DNA of 64,000 nucleotides from Sabethes cyaneus (GCF_943734655.1 NC_071354.1:6914001-6978000), one strand, 5' to 3'. Positions 44,695 to 57,440 are shown, counted from the first letter of the stretch. Numbers and translations: made by a program. The notes: generated by a model from the sequence alone, not told the origin.

Positions 44695-45779
44695 TGTTTT
44701 CACCAATGGCGGGACAAAGTCTGGTCCCATTAATAACAGGTTACAGGTCATTTAATGAAAATTCATGCCAATTGGGTTTTGCGTCCATGACTATACGAAA
44801 TTTTTCGTCGCTTACCACACTGAAATGCTGCTAGTACCAGGTATTAGGCGGTTCAGTCAGTTTCCCTTGTCGACGTAGTTCTGAATCTTTTTACAATAGT
44901 TTTCAGCGAAAACAGGATCAGAGTTCATCTGAAGATCGCAGTAAGCAACGCGTGTGGTCGGCAGCAAAAATTTTTGCTGTCAATTTTTCTTGTGAATTGT
45001 GAAAATTATTCAATTATTCAATGAATCAGGTCATTGGTGATTTTAGACCTTTAAAGTAATTGAACTATAGGTGTGTTGTACTGTAACAGGGTAATTGTAG
45101 CCAATACGGAAAGAATAAGTCATCAAGCGTTCCTGATATGTATTACTAGTCATAAAATAGTTACCAGCACCATTAGCGGATGTTGATAGCCTTAAAGCTA
45201 GCGATTCAGTCGTTCACACGGAAGCAGCTCTTGCAGACTAGGCGTCCTGCTATGAAACACCTGGAATCCAGCTTTCGGAGGTGTCCTCAATGCGTCATTG
45301 TCAAATTCAATCGGAAGAGTTATTCAGTGGTGGTGCCTGATTGTCCTCCTCAGGTTAACGAAGTTGTCCCCAGTTCAAGGATATGAAAATCTACATTCAC
45401 AGGGTTCTGGCCCAGTAGATACACCATCAGATTACAACGGGGTGACTGTTGGATGCGCTAGTGGCGGTGATGACCAGAATAATCCGTTCAGCTCTAAAAT
45501 TTGTGCGAGGAAAATGTCCACTGCTTTGGAGAGCACCGGATTCATGAATTTGCACACTAATGGAATGAACGATGGAACAAACAGGAAATACCGGTGAGAT
45601 CGTTTTGGTTTTGACGTAGAACTTGTTCACTATACTGGGACTGGTTAGCACTTTGTGAAAACGAAAATAGAAGTGTGACGTTTGAATGAAAGATTTCAAA
45701 TGCTAATAACTACTAAACTACTGAACGAAACTAAACAATTTATATGTCGTTGGATAGATAAAATGACCAGCAATTTTAT
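44695..45779. other. Unassigned DNA with short overlapping frames
   Basis: Two overlapping frames (45180-45386 and 45298-45597, plus strand) have no recognised domain. Retroelement debris is possible. Confidence 0.3.
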
Positions 45780-46180
45780 ACGGGAGTGAGAGAGCAATTT
45801 TAAGGGGGGTGTAAGAGGGGGGGCTCCTACACAAATGAAACATAAATTTTCTCAAAACTCGAGAATTAATCAAGCAAATGGAACCAAATTCGGCATGTGA
45901 GGGTTTTAGAAGTCAGGATTAATTTTCTACGGTGTACTGAGAACTCTTCTCCGTCTAAGAGGGGGGCTCCCGTACAAATGAAATACAAAAACTCGAGAAC
46001 TAATCATGTAAATGGAACCAAATTTGGAATGTAGGGGTTTCAGAAGGCAAGAATTTTTTCTTTGGTAAATTAAGACCGCTCCCCTCTTTATGAGGGGGGC
46101 CCCATACAAATAATATTCAAATTTCTTCATAACTCGAGAACTATTCGAGCAAAAGGAACCAAAATTATTCTGAGACCCCA
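45780..46180 (-). repeat. Tandem repeat of about 130-bp units, inverted relative to 27860
   Basis: Three units contain CAAATGAAATACAAA, AACTCGAGAACTAATC, AATGGAACCAAATTTGG and a GGGGGG/CCCCTC turn. They are the reverse complement of the 27860 array. Confidence 0.8.
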
Positions 46181-46739
46181 TCTTCTTCTAAGAAGGTATA
46201 ACAGCACTGTTGGCGCGGACGGTTTATTGAAGTATGCTTTAGCCTTTGGACTTTAGCAATAGCCCGTGGTAGATCAACGGATCTCGGGGTTGCTTGAGGG
46301 ACTAAGTTCTTCAGTTGGCGATAGCCCGATTGGGGTCGCATTGAATGCACAAAGTCTGAAATCGAAATGGCTTGTTTTATTATCCGAAGGGTTTGCTTTC
46401 ATAGCTAAATTTTGGTGGAAAATATCGGTAATGCATATCGATATTTTCCCTATTCTAAATGTACTCTTAAAGCTAAAAAGAGATAGACTACTGGGACAGA
46501 AAGATTCTTTGTTCGATACATTTGGTTCTGAAATTGTAATTTGAAACTTTACACCGAGTCACATAGGCCACCGACAGGTCGGAGAGCCGGCTCAGCAAAA
46601 TGCGTGCACTTGTGAAGTGTATGCATGGCGCTGGTGCTTGCGTTCGGTGCCCGCCGTGTGTCTCAATACGATCGGAGTTGTCTGTTTTGTTTTGCTTGTT
46701 GCATAATATTTATTTACATGATGTTGTGCATGGTTAGGG

Positions 46740-47110
46740 TAGAGTACGGATGGTACAAAGGGGCCCATACAAATGAAATACAAATTTCCTCATAACTCTA
46801 GAACTAATCAAGCAAATGAAATCAAATTTGGCACGCGGGGGTTTTAGAAGGCAGGAATGTTTTCTATGGTATAATGAGACCCATCCGTCTTAACAGGGGG
46901 GCGGATTTATTCTATGGTGGATTAGAACCTTTGCTTTCTTTAAAAAGGGGAGATCCCATACACATGAAATACAAATTTCTTCATAACTCGAGAACTATTC
47001 GTGCAAAAGGAACCAAATTTGGCGTGTGGGTTTTTTTGGAGGCATGAATTTATTTTGTATTTATTTATTTTATGATGCTTTGATACCCCTCACCCCTGTG
47101 GTAGGAGGAT
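46740..47110 (-). repeat. Tandem repeat array, second inverted block
   Basis: Two to three further units of the same family, separated from the previous block by about 560 bp of unrelated DNA. Confidence 0.75.
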
Positions 47111-47955
47111 AATTCATTACCATTTCAACCTTTAGATGCACACAAGTGATTTTTAAAAGAAGTTTCTATGTCTCAAAGGTTGCAGGCATTGTACTTATGA
47201 ACCCCCGTCCCCTGTCTTTGATCTGCTGAACTGATATAGTCCTACGTCACCCTTTCGTACAACCCTTAGGACTGTATACCTTGTAGTTTTTTTGTTTGTC
47301 ATGAAGTTCCACGAAAACAATAACTTAATATATATTAAGTAATTTTTCTTTTTCGTCATCCAGTAATTTCATTATACAGTAATTTTTGTTACTTTATTAA
47401 GTAACTCATGTCATACGAATAATCTATACCTTTTACTACATCTTTGGTAGTTGAGATGTTTCATCTATTTGCAGAGAGCGAAATAAGGTGCTATAATCTT
47501 GGCCTATTGCAGTCGGACTTTTGGCCTAAATGCCATAAGTTCATCCTCGAGGGTCCGGAGTATTATTTAATCTTTACTAGCTAAATACTCCCAACGAAAG
47601 AAAGCTTAATAATTTATCAGAAACGGTTGGTACGAGACGTCCCCGTTTCTTCTTTCCCTGCTAATTCAGAAATGTATGTATGTATGAATAGCTTATTCAA
47701 ACAAGATACATTTCACAGAATCGTCCTTGCGGCAATACATCACAGTTGGCCTGGCCGATTTAACATTTGCGATGTATCTTAAATGTTTTCCAAATGTTAA
47801 TACAGACAAGAAAATAATTTGAAATATTTCTATCATAAGAAATAATTAAAATTATTTCCAGGAATCCTTTATTGTGGCTGTGATGGTATTAATAAGAATA
47901 AGAAAAGAGGATCAGAGTTCATCATTTCCTCGATGATCTTCAGTCGATGTAATGC
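47111..47955. other. Intergenic, nothing recognised
   Basis: AT-rich. TATAGTCCTACGTCA near 47237 matches the end of the dispersed repeat at 33562. Confidence 0.4.
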
Positions 47956-47959
47956 TTGA

Positions 47960-48770
47960 GGCTTGCTCTCCGGGAAAGTGAAATTGTACTTGCAAACCTG
48001 ACCTACTTAGATTCGGACTTTACTATGGGTGGTCATACGATTCGAAATATCCAAAACCCGTTCATCTTCATCAGAAATCCTCAGATATTGACCAATAGTG
48101 TCTCTATACCTATCTCTGTTCGGACGTGTACTCGCAGTCAGTATGCGACTCTTGACCTGGTTCTTGTCATCTGTCACTCCCTGGGTATTCGGCATCAAAC
48201 CAGCTGTTACGCTGTCTTCCACGCGTCGTGCCCACCACGTCTCTCGCAGTTGTTCCAAATTCGCTATTATGCACGACGCGATGATGGTCAGAGTCGATAT
48301 ATGGTCCCCAAAAAGATCGAACATCGATGCCATATGAAAAGTTTCGACCATCCATCAATATATGATCGATCTGAGAGTTCACGTCCCCATTTGGATGCCT
48401 CCAAGTGTGTTTTCGAATACTCATACGTAGTAAATAGGTGCTACAGATGACCATACCTTTGCTCGCGGCGAAATTTATGAGCCTCAGACCGTTATCGTTG
48501 GTCGAGAGGTGAAGGCTATCTCTTCCAATGACAGGACGAAAGAATTCATCCCTGCCGATCTGTGCATTTGCATATCCGATGACGATTTTCACATGTTTTG
48601 GGCACTCTCCATTGGTCCTTTCGAGTCTACCGTAGAACTCGTCCTTAGCATAATCGGATTTCTCATTTGTGCGTGTGCGTATACGTTGATTAGGCTGTAG
48701 TTGAAGATGTTGCCCTTAATTCTCAGCACACCTATACGGTCATCTACGGGCCTCCACCGGATAAGTCGTT
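47960..48770 (-). pseudogene. RTE-clade (JAM1-like) retrotransposon endonuclease fragment
   Basis: The minus strand encodes GYANAQIGRDEFFRPVIGRD, then SNDNGLRLINFAASKGMVIC-like sequence, TWRHPNGDVNSQIDHILMDG and a SDHH motif. This is the APE-type endonuclease of RTE elements. Stops and frame changes interrupt it. Confidence 0.8.
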
Positions 48771-49369
48771 ATTTTTGTTTGCCCAACACTACGAAACCGA
48801 TTCCATATTCTACCTTTCTAGGGTAGTAGATGTGGTACTTGAAAGAAGTGCCTGCAATATGGTCTATTACGCGAAACTCTCTTTCTCCGAAACTTGTCGC
48901 TTGGGCGCTAAAGAGTTTACCGCTAAACAAGATTGACGTCTCTGAGAGCACACAAGTTAAGCGGAGAGAACGCAAAACCACGTTCCGCTTAACCAACTTT
49001 TTTTTTAATAATTTGCTTGCGAAATGAACTTACGCGGAAACGAGAACGAATGAGGCATTCTCGCGCGGATAGGTGATGATATTATCCCGTTTCGAAAGGT
49101 TACTTAAGAACTAATGCTTTTGAGAAATATACGAGATTCGGAAGTCGCCCATCCACTTTAGGTTAACCAGGCCTGAAGGAATTATTTTTGTTTTCAGTTC
49201 TCAACCTATCACCAAAGAGCCATCGACTGGAATGTGGGAGTTACGGGGGATAATTTTTCTCGTCTCAGCAAACAATAGACTGAGGCCATAGCGGGAAAGT
49301 TTTGTTGGTAAATACCAGTGCATCACCTGTTCACCGACAAATTTCGAGAATATAATTCGCTGATTCACC

Positions 49370-50790
49370 AAATGTGCACAGACTTTAAGGCGACATACGA
49401 TTCAGTGAAGTGAATTGAGTTGCTGCGAATTATGCTTGAATATGGTTTTCCAACAAAACTGATCAATAAGACTGATACGGGCAACTCTTCATGGTTCAAC
49501 GTCAGGCGTTAGAATAGCGGCAGAGATATCGGGCTCGTGGAGAATTGGAACAATTATTCCGAGCTCATATATAACACGCGTAAGTTTTACAAGAAGGCGC
49601 ACCAATCTCGTAAGGGCTACACGCCGAAACCTGGCATGTGTAGGGACGAAGGAGGAAATCTGATTACGAGGTGGTCGATAGGTGTAGGCAGTCTTTCGAT
49701 GAATACCTGAATTGCGAAGTTTCAGAAGGAAAAGCAAAGAACAAAGCCGCCGGTATGGACCGTCTACCAGCAGAGCTTTGTAACCATGGCCGAGAAATGC
49801 TCGTAACTAAATTCATCTTATTATTCGATTATTATTTTCAAGATTTGAGAGAAGCTACGGGAGGATGGAAGGAAGTTGTTTAGTACAAAAATGGCGATCG
49901 GCTTAGTCGCTGCAATTATCGTGGCGTAATGCTGGTAATGCCTACAAGGTACTCTTCCAGTTCCTGTTACGTCGGCTGTCACCGAGAGCTCACAGTTTCG
50001 TAGCAAATTAACAGGCTGACTTCATGGGGGCTCGTGTCACTACAGACTAAATTTGTACCATCCGACAGATCTTGCAGAAAGGTCGGGAGCACAATGTGCC
50101 CATGCATCACGGTGTTTATTGACTTCAAAGCACCATACGATACAGTCGAGAGCAGCTGTGGCAGATTATGCGGTGAGTATTGTGACAACATAACGGCTTA
50201 TCATGCATGCTTTTCAACATTACTCTTGAGGGGGTGATCCGACGGGAGGTATGTTTATGAGTAAAAGTAGCACACTCTTAGGTTTCGCAGATGGACGTTA
50301 ATGGTTGACAGCGACGAACTAGAATTAGGAAATGAGTTCGTATATTTGGGATCACTAGTAACCGCGGACAAAAAAACCTGTGATGACATCACAGCAGTGC
50401 ATTCAAGTAGGGAATCGACAATGCCCTTCGGGAAACGTTATGATTAAGAAGCATATACCGTCGTACGAAGGAGACAATGTACAAAACCTTCATTAAATAG
50501 GTAGTTCTTTATGCACTTGAAGCTATGACGCTGCTCATGGAGGATATACGCGCCATTGCCGTGTTTCAGCGGATGGTGCTGTAGACGATGTTTGACGGAG
50601 TACACACTGAAAGCAGAGAGTGGCGGAGGCGAATGATTCACCAGCTACAGGCACTGCTGGAAGAGATTCTCATCATACGTCTGGAGTAAGGTGGTAGGTT
50701 ACGTGCTAAATGGCACCTGGGAAATAGGTGACCACTGGCACAAGATCAAATTGAATGGAAACGACTACGTAAAACAGTACGAACTCGAAT
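49370..50790 (+). pseudogene. RTE-clade reverse transcriptase fragment, opposite orientation
   Basis: The plus strand shows KNKAAGMDRLPAELCNHG near 49735, THHLFIDFKA-like sequence near 50110, NEFVYLGSLVT near 50330 and TMYKTFIK/VLYALEAM near 50480-50530. These are in RT order but with many stops. The tail near 50745 resembles the RTE C-terminus. Confidence 0.75.
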
Positions 50791-51774
50791 CGGGACTCTA
50801 TGCTGACAAAGATGTCGACAACATTTGTTCGGGGGTTTTAAAGAAGAAATTCCTATGAGAAATCGTTTACTTAATTTGGAGACCCTTGAAAGGGCGTTCC
50901 AACGTTCAAGCTTAGAATGATTTTGGGAAACATTGACTGACTGACACAATCCTGATTCACTTGAACTTGAACTTGACTTGAACGAAATCTTAGAATTTCC
51001 TGCATCTTTAAGGACGAAACGCGAACACGGATTATCCGCACATATTGCTACTCGCTTCTATTTACTAGAGCAATCCTACATCCTGAAGATTAAATGATGG
51101 CAATCCTGAGGCTGGAGGGATTTTCCAGTATGCAGCAATTAAACATTAGGTATACCGTTCCCTATTTTGAGCTATTTTTAACTCAAAACAAAAACAATTT
51201 TACTAGCGAAGCACACCAGGACAAGCGACACACACCCACAACAGCTAAGGATATAACGCGCCGCCAGCGCATGCTCGTAAAGCATCACAAAATATGCCAT
51301 ACCTCCCACCTAACAATGTAGTGCCACCAACAATAACAGAGAGATGCAGAGAGAGTGAACGCAGCCACCTGTTTGTCAAAGGTCATTCGTCCTACGGTCG
51401 CATTTGCCCCCGGAATCCATCGTCCGACGATTAGTAGTGTGATTACTTCCTTTGCAGAAAGTTGCATACATTAATATTGCACACTTTGCTTTGCGGGATT
51501 ATTATCGACCGGACCGCCGCGTCGGAGAGGAAAAAAAACACGATTATCCACCCATCAGCACGCCGCCGCCGTGTCGTCTCACTTCCTTATCAGTCCTGTG
51601 ATCGTCGTCGTTGTCGGTATGTTATCGATTTTTATTAGTAACTCACAACCTATGCTTACAGCAGGTGCTTTCCACCCTATAGGTGTGAAGGGACGAGCTC
51701 AGTTCAGCTTTACTCATCCGACGGAGTGTAAGTGCCCAGCAAAACGGTCTAAGTAAGGAAAGCAGCAAGCAGAA
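50791..51774. promoter_or_regulatory. Upstream and 5' leader of the 323-aa membrane protein
   Basis: A possible leader intron runs from GTATGT at 51617 to TTACAG at 51661. No TATA box was found and the start site is unknown. Confidence 0.35.
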
Positions 51775-52746
51775 ATGACGTCCGGCCACAAGCACCTGTA
51801 CTCATGCGTGACTTTCATCGTCTTTATGGTTATCATAAACTTCTACAAAAATAAAATCAATCAAGCCCGCGAACGGGAGGCCTTTGTGCGCGCCAAGGCC
51901 AAAGGTAGCGTTGGTGGTCATGTGGGGAGACACGCGTTTCATCAGATTACGAAAAAGCAACATCTGCCTGGAACGGGCGGAATGGATAGGGAAGATGAAT
52001 CCGATAAATGGTTTGATTTTGGTGTGGAGGATTTCCAGCCTTCCAGTGTAGAGACGGAATCGATTTTGGATCGCATGAAGGAGTATCCGGAGGTGTGCAG
52101 GGATATGGAAGTGTTTTACTTCTCCAAAGAGAAATCGTTCGAAACTTTAGACACTGGGAAAGGGCACGACAGGAAGATTGTCAGCTCTCATCGTACGAAC
52201 CACGACCAGGGCTCCAACTCTTCGATGTACGTGTTCTTATCGGTGCTGATAATACTGCTGATTGCGGCCGCCGTAGATATTGCCAAACACGTTCGTGACA
52301 TACCGCGGCAAGATAACATCCGTCGTCTGTCACTCCAGAACTATCAGACGCTGATTCGGGAAAAGCAAAAACAGTTTCGCATGATGAAGCAGCACTACTC
52401 GCAACCATCGATGAGTTTCGGTGGTTCGTTCGATGAGCCAACGCATCCGACTACTTGCGAGGCACGCTCGAAGGACGAACCCGATTTTCGACGGGTCTTT
52501 GGTGGAGCAGCTAAATCGGTAAACCCACTCTTGCGGCGACAATCCGTACCAGTTTTTATGCCTCGACCGCTCGCTTTGCATCTCCCGGTTGGAAAGCAAC
52601 TGCTTCGACGACCATCGGCGGATTCATTCGTATCGTCCGGCGAGGGGCGCGAACTGGATCACGGGCTTTGTTGCAACAAAGGGCTAACCGCGAATGGATC
52701 ACCAACGGAAATGCGACGACGAGTGCGGATGATCCATCGGCATTGA
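51775..52746 (+). CDS. Two-helix membrane protein, unrecognised
   Basis: ORF of 323 aa starting at GCAGAAATGACG. Hydrophobic segments lie at about 8-24 (LYSCVTFIVFMVIINFY) and 151-169 (MYVFLSVLIILLIAAAVDI). Between them is an acidic, Asp/Glu-rich region of 125 residues (GGMDREDESDKWFDFGVEDF). The C-terminal 150 residues are basic and Ser/Arg-rich with repeated RRQS/RRPS sites, which look like basophilic-kinase targets. I do not recognise the family. It may be restricted to mosquitoes or Diptera. The open frame is long, GC-richer than its surroundings and followed by a long AT-rich 3' region, which supports a real gene. Confidence 0.7.
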   Translation: MTSGHKHLYSCVTFIVFMVIINFYKNKINQAREREAFVRAKAKGSVGGHVGRHAFHQITKKQHLPGTGGMDREDESDKWFDFGVEDFQPSSVETESILDRMKEYPEVCRDMEVFYFSKEKSFETLDTGKGHDRKIVSSHRTNHDQGSNSSMYVFLSVLIILLIAAAVDIAKHVRDIPRQDNIRRLSLQNYQTLIREKQKQFRMMKQHYSQPSMSFGGSFDEPTHPTTCEARSKDEPDFRRVFGGAAKSVNPLLRRQSVPVFMPRPLALHLPVGKQLLRRPSADSFVSSGEGRELDHGLCCNKGLTANGSPTEMRRRVRMIHRH

Positions 52747-53600
52747 ACTGTTCGTTCGAGGTGGAAAAATTTGTGCTCAATTGCAATCTCAACTGCACCG
52801 TAGAAAGGTACCGTCGCCGCCGTACTTGTTGTGGTAACGTTTTGTGATAGGAGTTTTGGTGGAACCTAGGGTTCAGCGTCTTGCTGTGGGGAACATGCGA
52901 AAAGTGTAACTTTGATGTGATTTTCCTTAATGATATCGTACTTCTAGATGTTAGTTTAAGTGTTTTTTACTAGAACATCTTTGCAACAAACGTGTCTCAG
53001 TTAGTTAGTCTGATTTTACTAGTGTTTTTTTAAACTTAGATTACACGCTCAACACCTATCCCAAATCTTTGATTTACTGAGGCGAAAAAAAATGTTGCAA
53101 AGTGTAAACTAGTCAAAATGAAATCTCTGAATCGACTGAATGTTTGCCTTGAATCGTTTTAAGACAATCATTTGTGAGTTTAGCAAGCATTAGTATTATT
53201 TCTTTCTCTATCTTGAGGATTTGGCACCATCATAAATATGTAACTTATTGTCGATTGTTTTAAATATTCGCAACATAGTTAATAACTGCCGTAACACATT
53301 CGTTTGGCGCCTTCCCGTTGCAGCCGTCTTACAAGTTCAAGTGTTGTTGTCCTGTTAGCTGCTTTCTTTTTCATCTTAAATTTTTTCAATTGCTTTTTTT
53401 TTAAAGCGCGAGTCAGAATCGATGTCCCGCTTGCACGTGGATTTTTTCGAGCTGGAAATTTTCTAGATTAGGATTCTACTACGGTACACTTACAAAATAA
53501 CGCAGCAATAATTGTTCTAAGGTACTACAACGAGGTACTGTTGAATTATTTGGATATCAACTAGATAAAGACACACTCAATAAATTCCCATTCTGTAATC
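52747..53600 (+). other. Probable 3' UTR of the two-helix membrane protein
   Basis: AT-rich with no repeats recognised. AATAAA at 53579-53584 is a candidate polyadenylation signal. Confidence 0.4.
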
Positions 53601-54890
53601 TCGTAAGTGGGAATACAGTCGGGCTTAGCTAACGGAATTCCACGCTCGACACTATCAAATGCTGTTTCAGTATAAGTTTGGTATGGATTGCATCAAGCTG
53701 ATTACGTGAGGTAGAGATGTGGTTTTACATGTGAAATTTTCTTGAGTAATTACACAAAAGCATTTCCGTGATTGTGTTTGACATTGCAATTGTCACTCTT
53801 CCTGAATGCAGGGAACATAACGGACGATTTTCGACTACAAGCAAATGGGTGGTATTGTACAGAGAGATTGGACAATGATGGGAATTTTGAAAGGTCGCAT
53901 TGTTTCCTTCTATGCAACTTGAACCATGGTAGCAGCGCTCTTTGCTCACCGTAGTCATCACCGTCGATCGTTTGGCCCTCTGGTAGAAAATTGATAAGCA
54001 AAATTCCAACCGTGTCTCAAAATACAGAGGCCATGACCTTGCTTGATGACTGTTGTGTGTCTTCGGAACGCTTCGGTCGGTTCTTACTATGGCGTACAGT
54101 TTTTTTCGACTGCGTCGATGGATCTGCGATGCTAGTGAACCGTCCCTATTGTTTGGTGTTCGACGTGGCCAGGTTTTGTGGCGATCTAGTGGCGTCTAGT
54201 GGGCGAATAGGCATGTCGCTCGACGACTCGCTGGGGGTCCGGATGATCACAGAGTTGCTGGTGTTCGGCGTGGTGAGCATGAGATAGGCTGCCTTCGTGA
54301 CGTGTGCTGCCGTCCTGTTATACCGAACTGGTTGTCCGTCGTCAGTAAAGCGGTTCCTGACGGCAAGAAGGTTTACTAACTTGTCAAAGTGTTCGTAAAA
54401 CGTTCTCATAGGCACACGTTTGACTATATCATCTGTTACTAACACTTGTGTAAAACGAGAAGGTGATACAGTAATGTCGTTTCGATTCACCGTTCAAATT
54501 TCAAGAACAAATTTTCACCAAACCAATCACGAGATTCGTTCGACATTAAAGCAGAATCAGCACTCCCGAAATGCTTATCAGTTCGATACTGTTTGATAGT
54601 TTTTAAACTATCCATTTCTGTCTATCATTTTTAAGCTACCTATTTAATTAGGCCCTCCATTTCCACATAACAAAAATTAAATTACCGACGAACGGTGACA
54701 ATTCAAACGCAAATTGTCTCGATTGACTGGTCTGGGTGCAGGGAGTGAAGTGCCGTTGCTGGCGGTTGTTGGCTTTTTTGTAGAATTCTATCGGGAGTTA
54801 GTGCTATAGTCAAATGTGAATTTATATTGTTACACAGTTATTAAACATTTTTAGTTTTCGGTTCTAGCTTTGGTATAAAAAGTATGTATT
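53601..54890. other. Unassigned DNA
   Basis: A 114-codon minus-strand frame (54490-54146) is moderately polar and Thr/Ser-rich and has no recognised domain. It could be retroelement gag debris. Confidence 0.3.
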
Positions 54891-54899
54891 AGCTCGGTG

Positions 54900-55120
54900 T
54901 AGGGCTGCCGCTCTTCAGTCGCCCCTAACATCCGCTGCTCTAGCATCCACGTCAACAGCGGGTACGGGGTCTACCTCGAAGTCTTCGGCCTCTGTCAGGT
55001 CCTATGCTAAATATTGTTTTCGCTGGTCTCTCATCCGGCATCCTTGCTAAGTGACCAGCCCATTGTAGCCTGCCGTGTTTTAATAGCTTCACAATATCCG
55101 CCTTTTTATATACTTAGTAT
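54900..55120 (-). pseudogene. RTE-type retrotransposon C-terminal fragment
   Basis: The minus strand reads DIVKLLKHGRLQWAGHLARM followed by PDERPAK, the W.GH..RM pattern seen near the C-terminus of RTE-like reverse transcriptases. Confidence 0.6.
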
Positions 55121-55321
55121 GCCCCCTTCTTTTGGGTACCCTTACCACTGAGGTCCATTATTTTGAACTATTGTGGTATGCCCCGTTTATTTCTTTTGCT
55201 GTACGCTTCAAGGTTACCTATCACTTATTCAGGAAGTGATAGGCTAGTAGTTGGAGCGAGACAGGTGCCAATTAGGGATGACTTTGTTTATGAACCTTGT
55301 TACCCTGATCGGCCTGATTAG

Positions 55322-55530
55322 TCTCCCAGTTGGCTTCGAGGTATGACGCTGGTCTAATAAACCAGTCGTCGTATGTTCGAATCCCAACTGGAAGAGGCTG
55401 CTAGATTCAATAGGATCGTAGTAACTGGCCCTGCAATTGTCCTGTACACTAACAGCTGGCTGCGAAGTCCGTCGTATAAAAACAGAAGGTCAAGTTTCGA
55501 TAACGGAATGAAGCACCTAGGCTTTAGCTT
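55322..55530 (+). mobile_element. tRNA-derived SINE (tRNA-Ile-like head)
   Basis: CCCAGTTGGCTTCGAGGTAT opens a tRNA-like fold. CTGGT/ACCAG forms an anticodon stem with the loop CTAATAA (anticodon AAT). The B box GTTCGAATCCC is exact, and CCAACTGG pairs back with the start. About 130 bp of unrelated sequence follows. A tRNA-Ile-related SINE named Gecko is known in Aedes; identity with it is not tested. Confidence 0.75.
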
Positions 55531-55559
55531 GGCTTTTTACCCTGATCGGCCACGCAAAC

Positions 55560-57440
55560 CAGATCTCTCTAGGCTCTAGTAAGCCCTTTTTCAGATACTG
55601 CAGTCTGCGTCCTATTAGTGCTCCACAATTGCAGAGCAAGTGTTCCGCGGTTTCGCTCTCGGCTTTACACAGGCGACAAATATCATCTTGTACAAAACCG
55701 AGATTCCGAAGATGATATTTACTCGGGCAATGTCCTGTAAGGACCGGTAAGCGTGTTGAGATCTCTCTTATTGAGACTCAGCAACTTTTGAGTAACCTTA
55801 ATACTCGGCGTTATAATTTTTTGATTGCTTGATTGATTGTTTGAGCGATTGTACGGCCATCCAATTGGCGATGACTGTTCGGTAGCTCGACTGCTAGTTC
55901 ATTCCCCTCTATACCCAGGATCCTATACCTCAGAAACCCAATACAAATTTACTGAATTCGCCCGGCTTAGTTGCCGTAAGAGGCAACTGCTATCCCAGAC
56001 AATTTTTGAGGTGCACTTTAAAGCTTTAAGGGCGTTTAGTGCCGCTTGGCTGTCAGAGAAAATGCAGATATTAGCATGTCTAAATTTCCTTTTAAGACAG
56101 ACGTGTATATATTCTATTATAGCTATTATTTCTGCCTGGAATGCCTTTGGCCAGTCGCCCATTGCTACAGATAATCTTGTTCTGGGGCCGCACACTCCAG
56201 CACCCGTTCTTACTCCCATTTTTGATCCGTCGGTATAGAACTTGATTGAACCACTGCGGACACTAGGTCCCCCTCCATCCCATACCGAACGCGAGAATTC
56301 GTTTACCGTGTATGGCATGTCATAGTTGGCTCTGGCTTCCATCCAATCACTGTTCATTTCCGCAGCTGGACCAGCAGGTAGAAGATTCATAATACTCAAA
56401 TGACCGGTTTTATTCCCGCTGAGTATTGTCTTCAATCGTTTTAGTGCTAGTGCGCTTTTCTTAGCCTCTAACTGAACATGTTGATTCAGGGGTAGCAAGT
56501 GGAGGATAGCCTCTAGAGCCTTTGAAGGCGTGCTTTGCATTGCTCCAGTTATGGCCCTGCATGCTAATCGTTGAATTTTGTTCAACTTTTTAATAGCTTT
56601 TTAATAATTTCCTTAGTTCTTGGCCACCATAAACTATCCTAGGTCTCACAATGGCGGTGTAGATCCACATCACCATTTTTGGTTTGAGGGCCCATGTTTT
56701 TCCCACCATTCTAGAACATACCCACAAGGCAGTGTTTCCCTTGCTAATTACCGCATCTAATTGTGCGTTCCAAGATAGTTTTGCATCTAGGATTACTCCC
56801 AGATTTAACTAAGACCCTACATTTAATTTCATCCTCCCCAAGATGAAGAGATTTTAACCAGTTTCTTCTTCCTAGTCAAAGGAACAATTGTTGTTTTTGA
56901 GGGATTAAAGCTCAGATCTTCTTGTCTACACCAAGACAGTGTAAAGTTTAAGGCCCTCTGCATTCTATTCGATATCACGTCGTCGAATTTTCCACGAACA
57001 ATGATGACCAAATCATCAGCAAAACCCATAATTTCGAAACCTGTTCCCTCTAAGCTTCTCAGAAGATCATCAACCACCAATGACCGGAGCAGGGGTGAAG
57101 GAACCCCTCCTTGTGGACAACTTTTGGTTGCAGTCACGGTTGTTGACTACCTCCCAGCTCCGAGATGATTTGCCTACGTGTGAGCATACTGTGGATCCAT
57201 TCGGCTATACAGTCATCAAATTGTCTTATAATTAGGATGCATTATCAAAGGTCCCTTCGAAATCGAGGAACGCGCCTAATGCTATTTCTTTCGATGAAAG
57301 AGACTTTTCAATTCTCGTCACGAGCGTGTTAGTGCTGTGATTGTAGATTTACCAGCTTGATATGCAAACTGGTATTTCGATAATGGACTTGGTATAGTTC
57401 ATGATTCATGAGCAAGCGTCACAACCCCATCGTCTAAGAT
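55560..57440 (-). pseudogene. Non-LTR retrotransposon RT-RNase H fragment (I/LOA-like)
   Basis: The minus strand shows GAFLDFEG.FDNA near 57260, CPQGGVPSPLLRSLVVDDLL near 57115, FADDLVIIVRGKF near 57015, RNase H FYTDGSKMGVRTGAGVCG and SDSQAALNALKA (about 56240-56030), and a C-terminal CRLCKAESETAEHLLCNCG near 55660. The coupling of RT to RNase H points to the I/LOA group. Frames are broken in several places. Confidence 0.82.

Noticed and set aside
45180..45597. Overlapping plus-strand frames as a host gene
   Set aside because: No splice sites, domains or codon pattern set them apart from chance frames among repeats.
55339..55395. Possible functional tRNA-Ile gene
   Set aside because: The fold has several mispairs and it is followed by SINE body sequence, so a tRNA-derived SINE is more likely.
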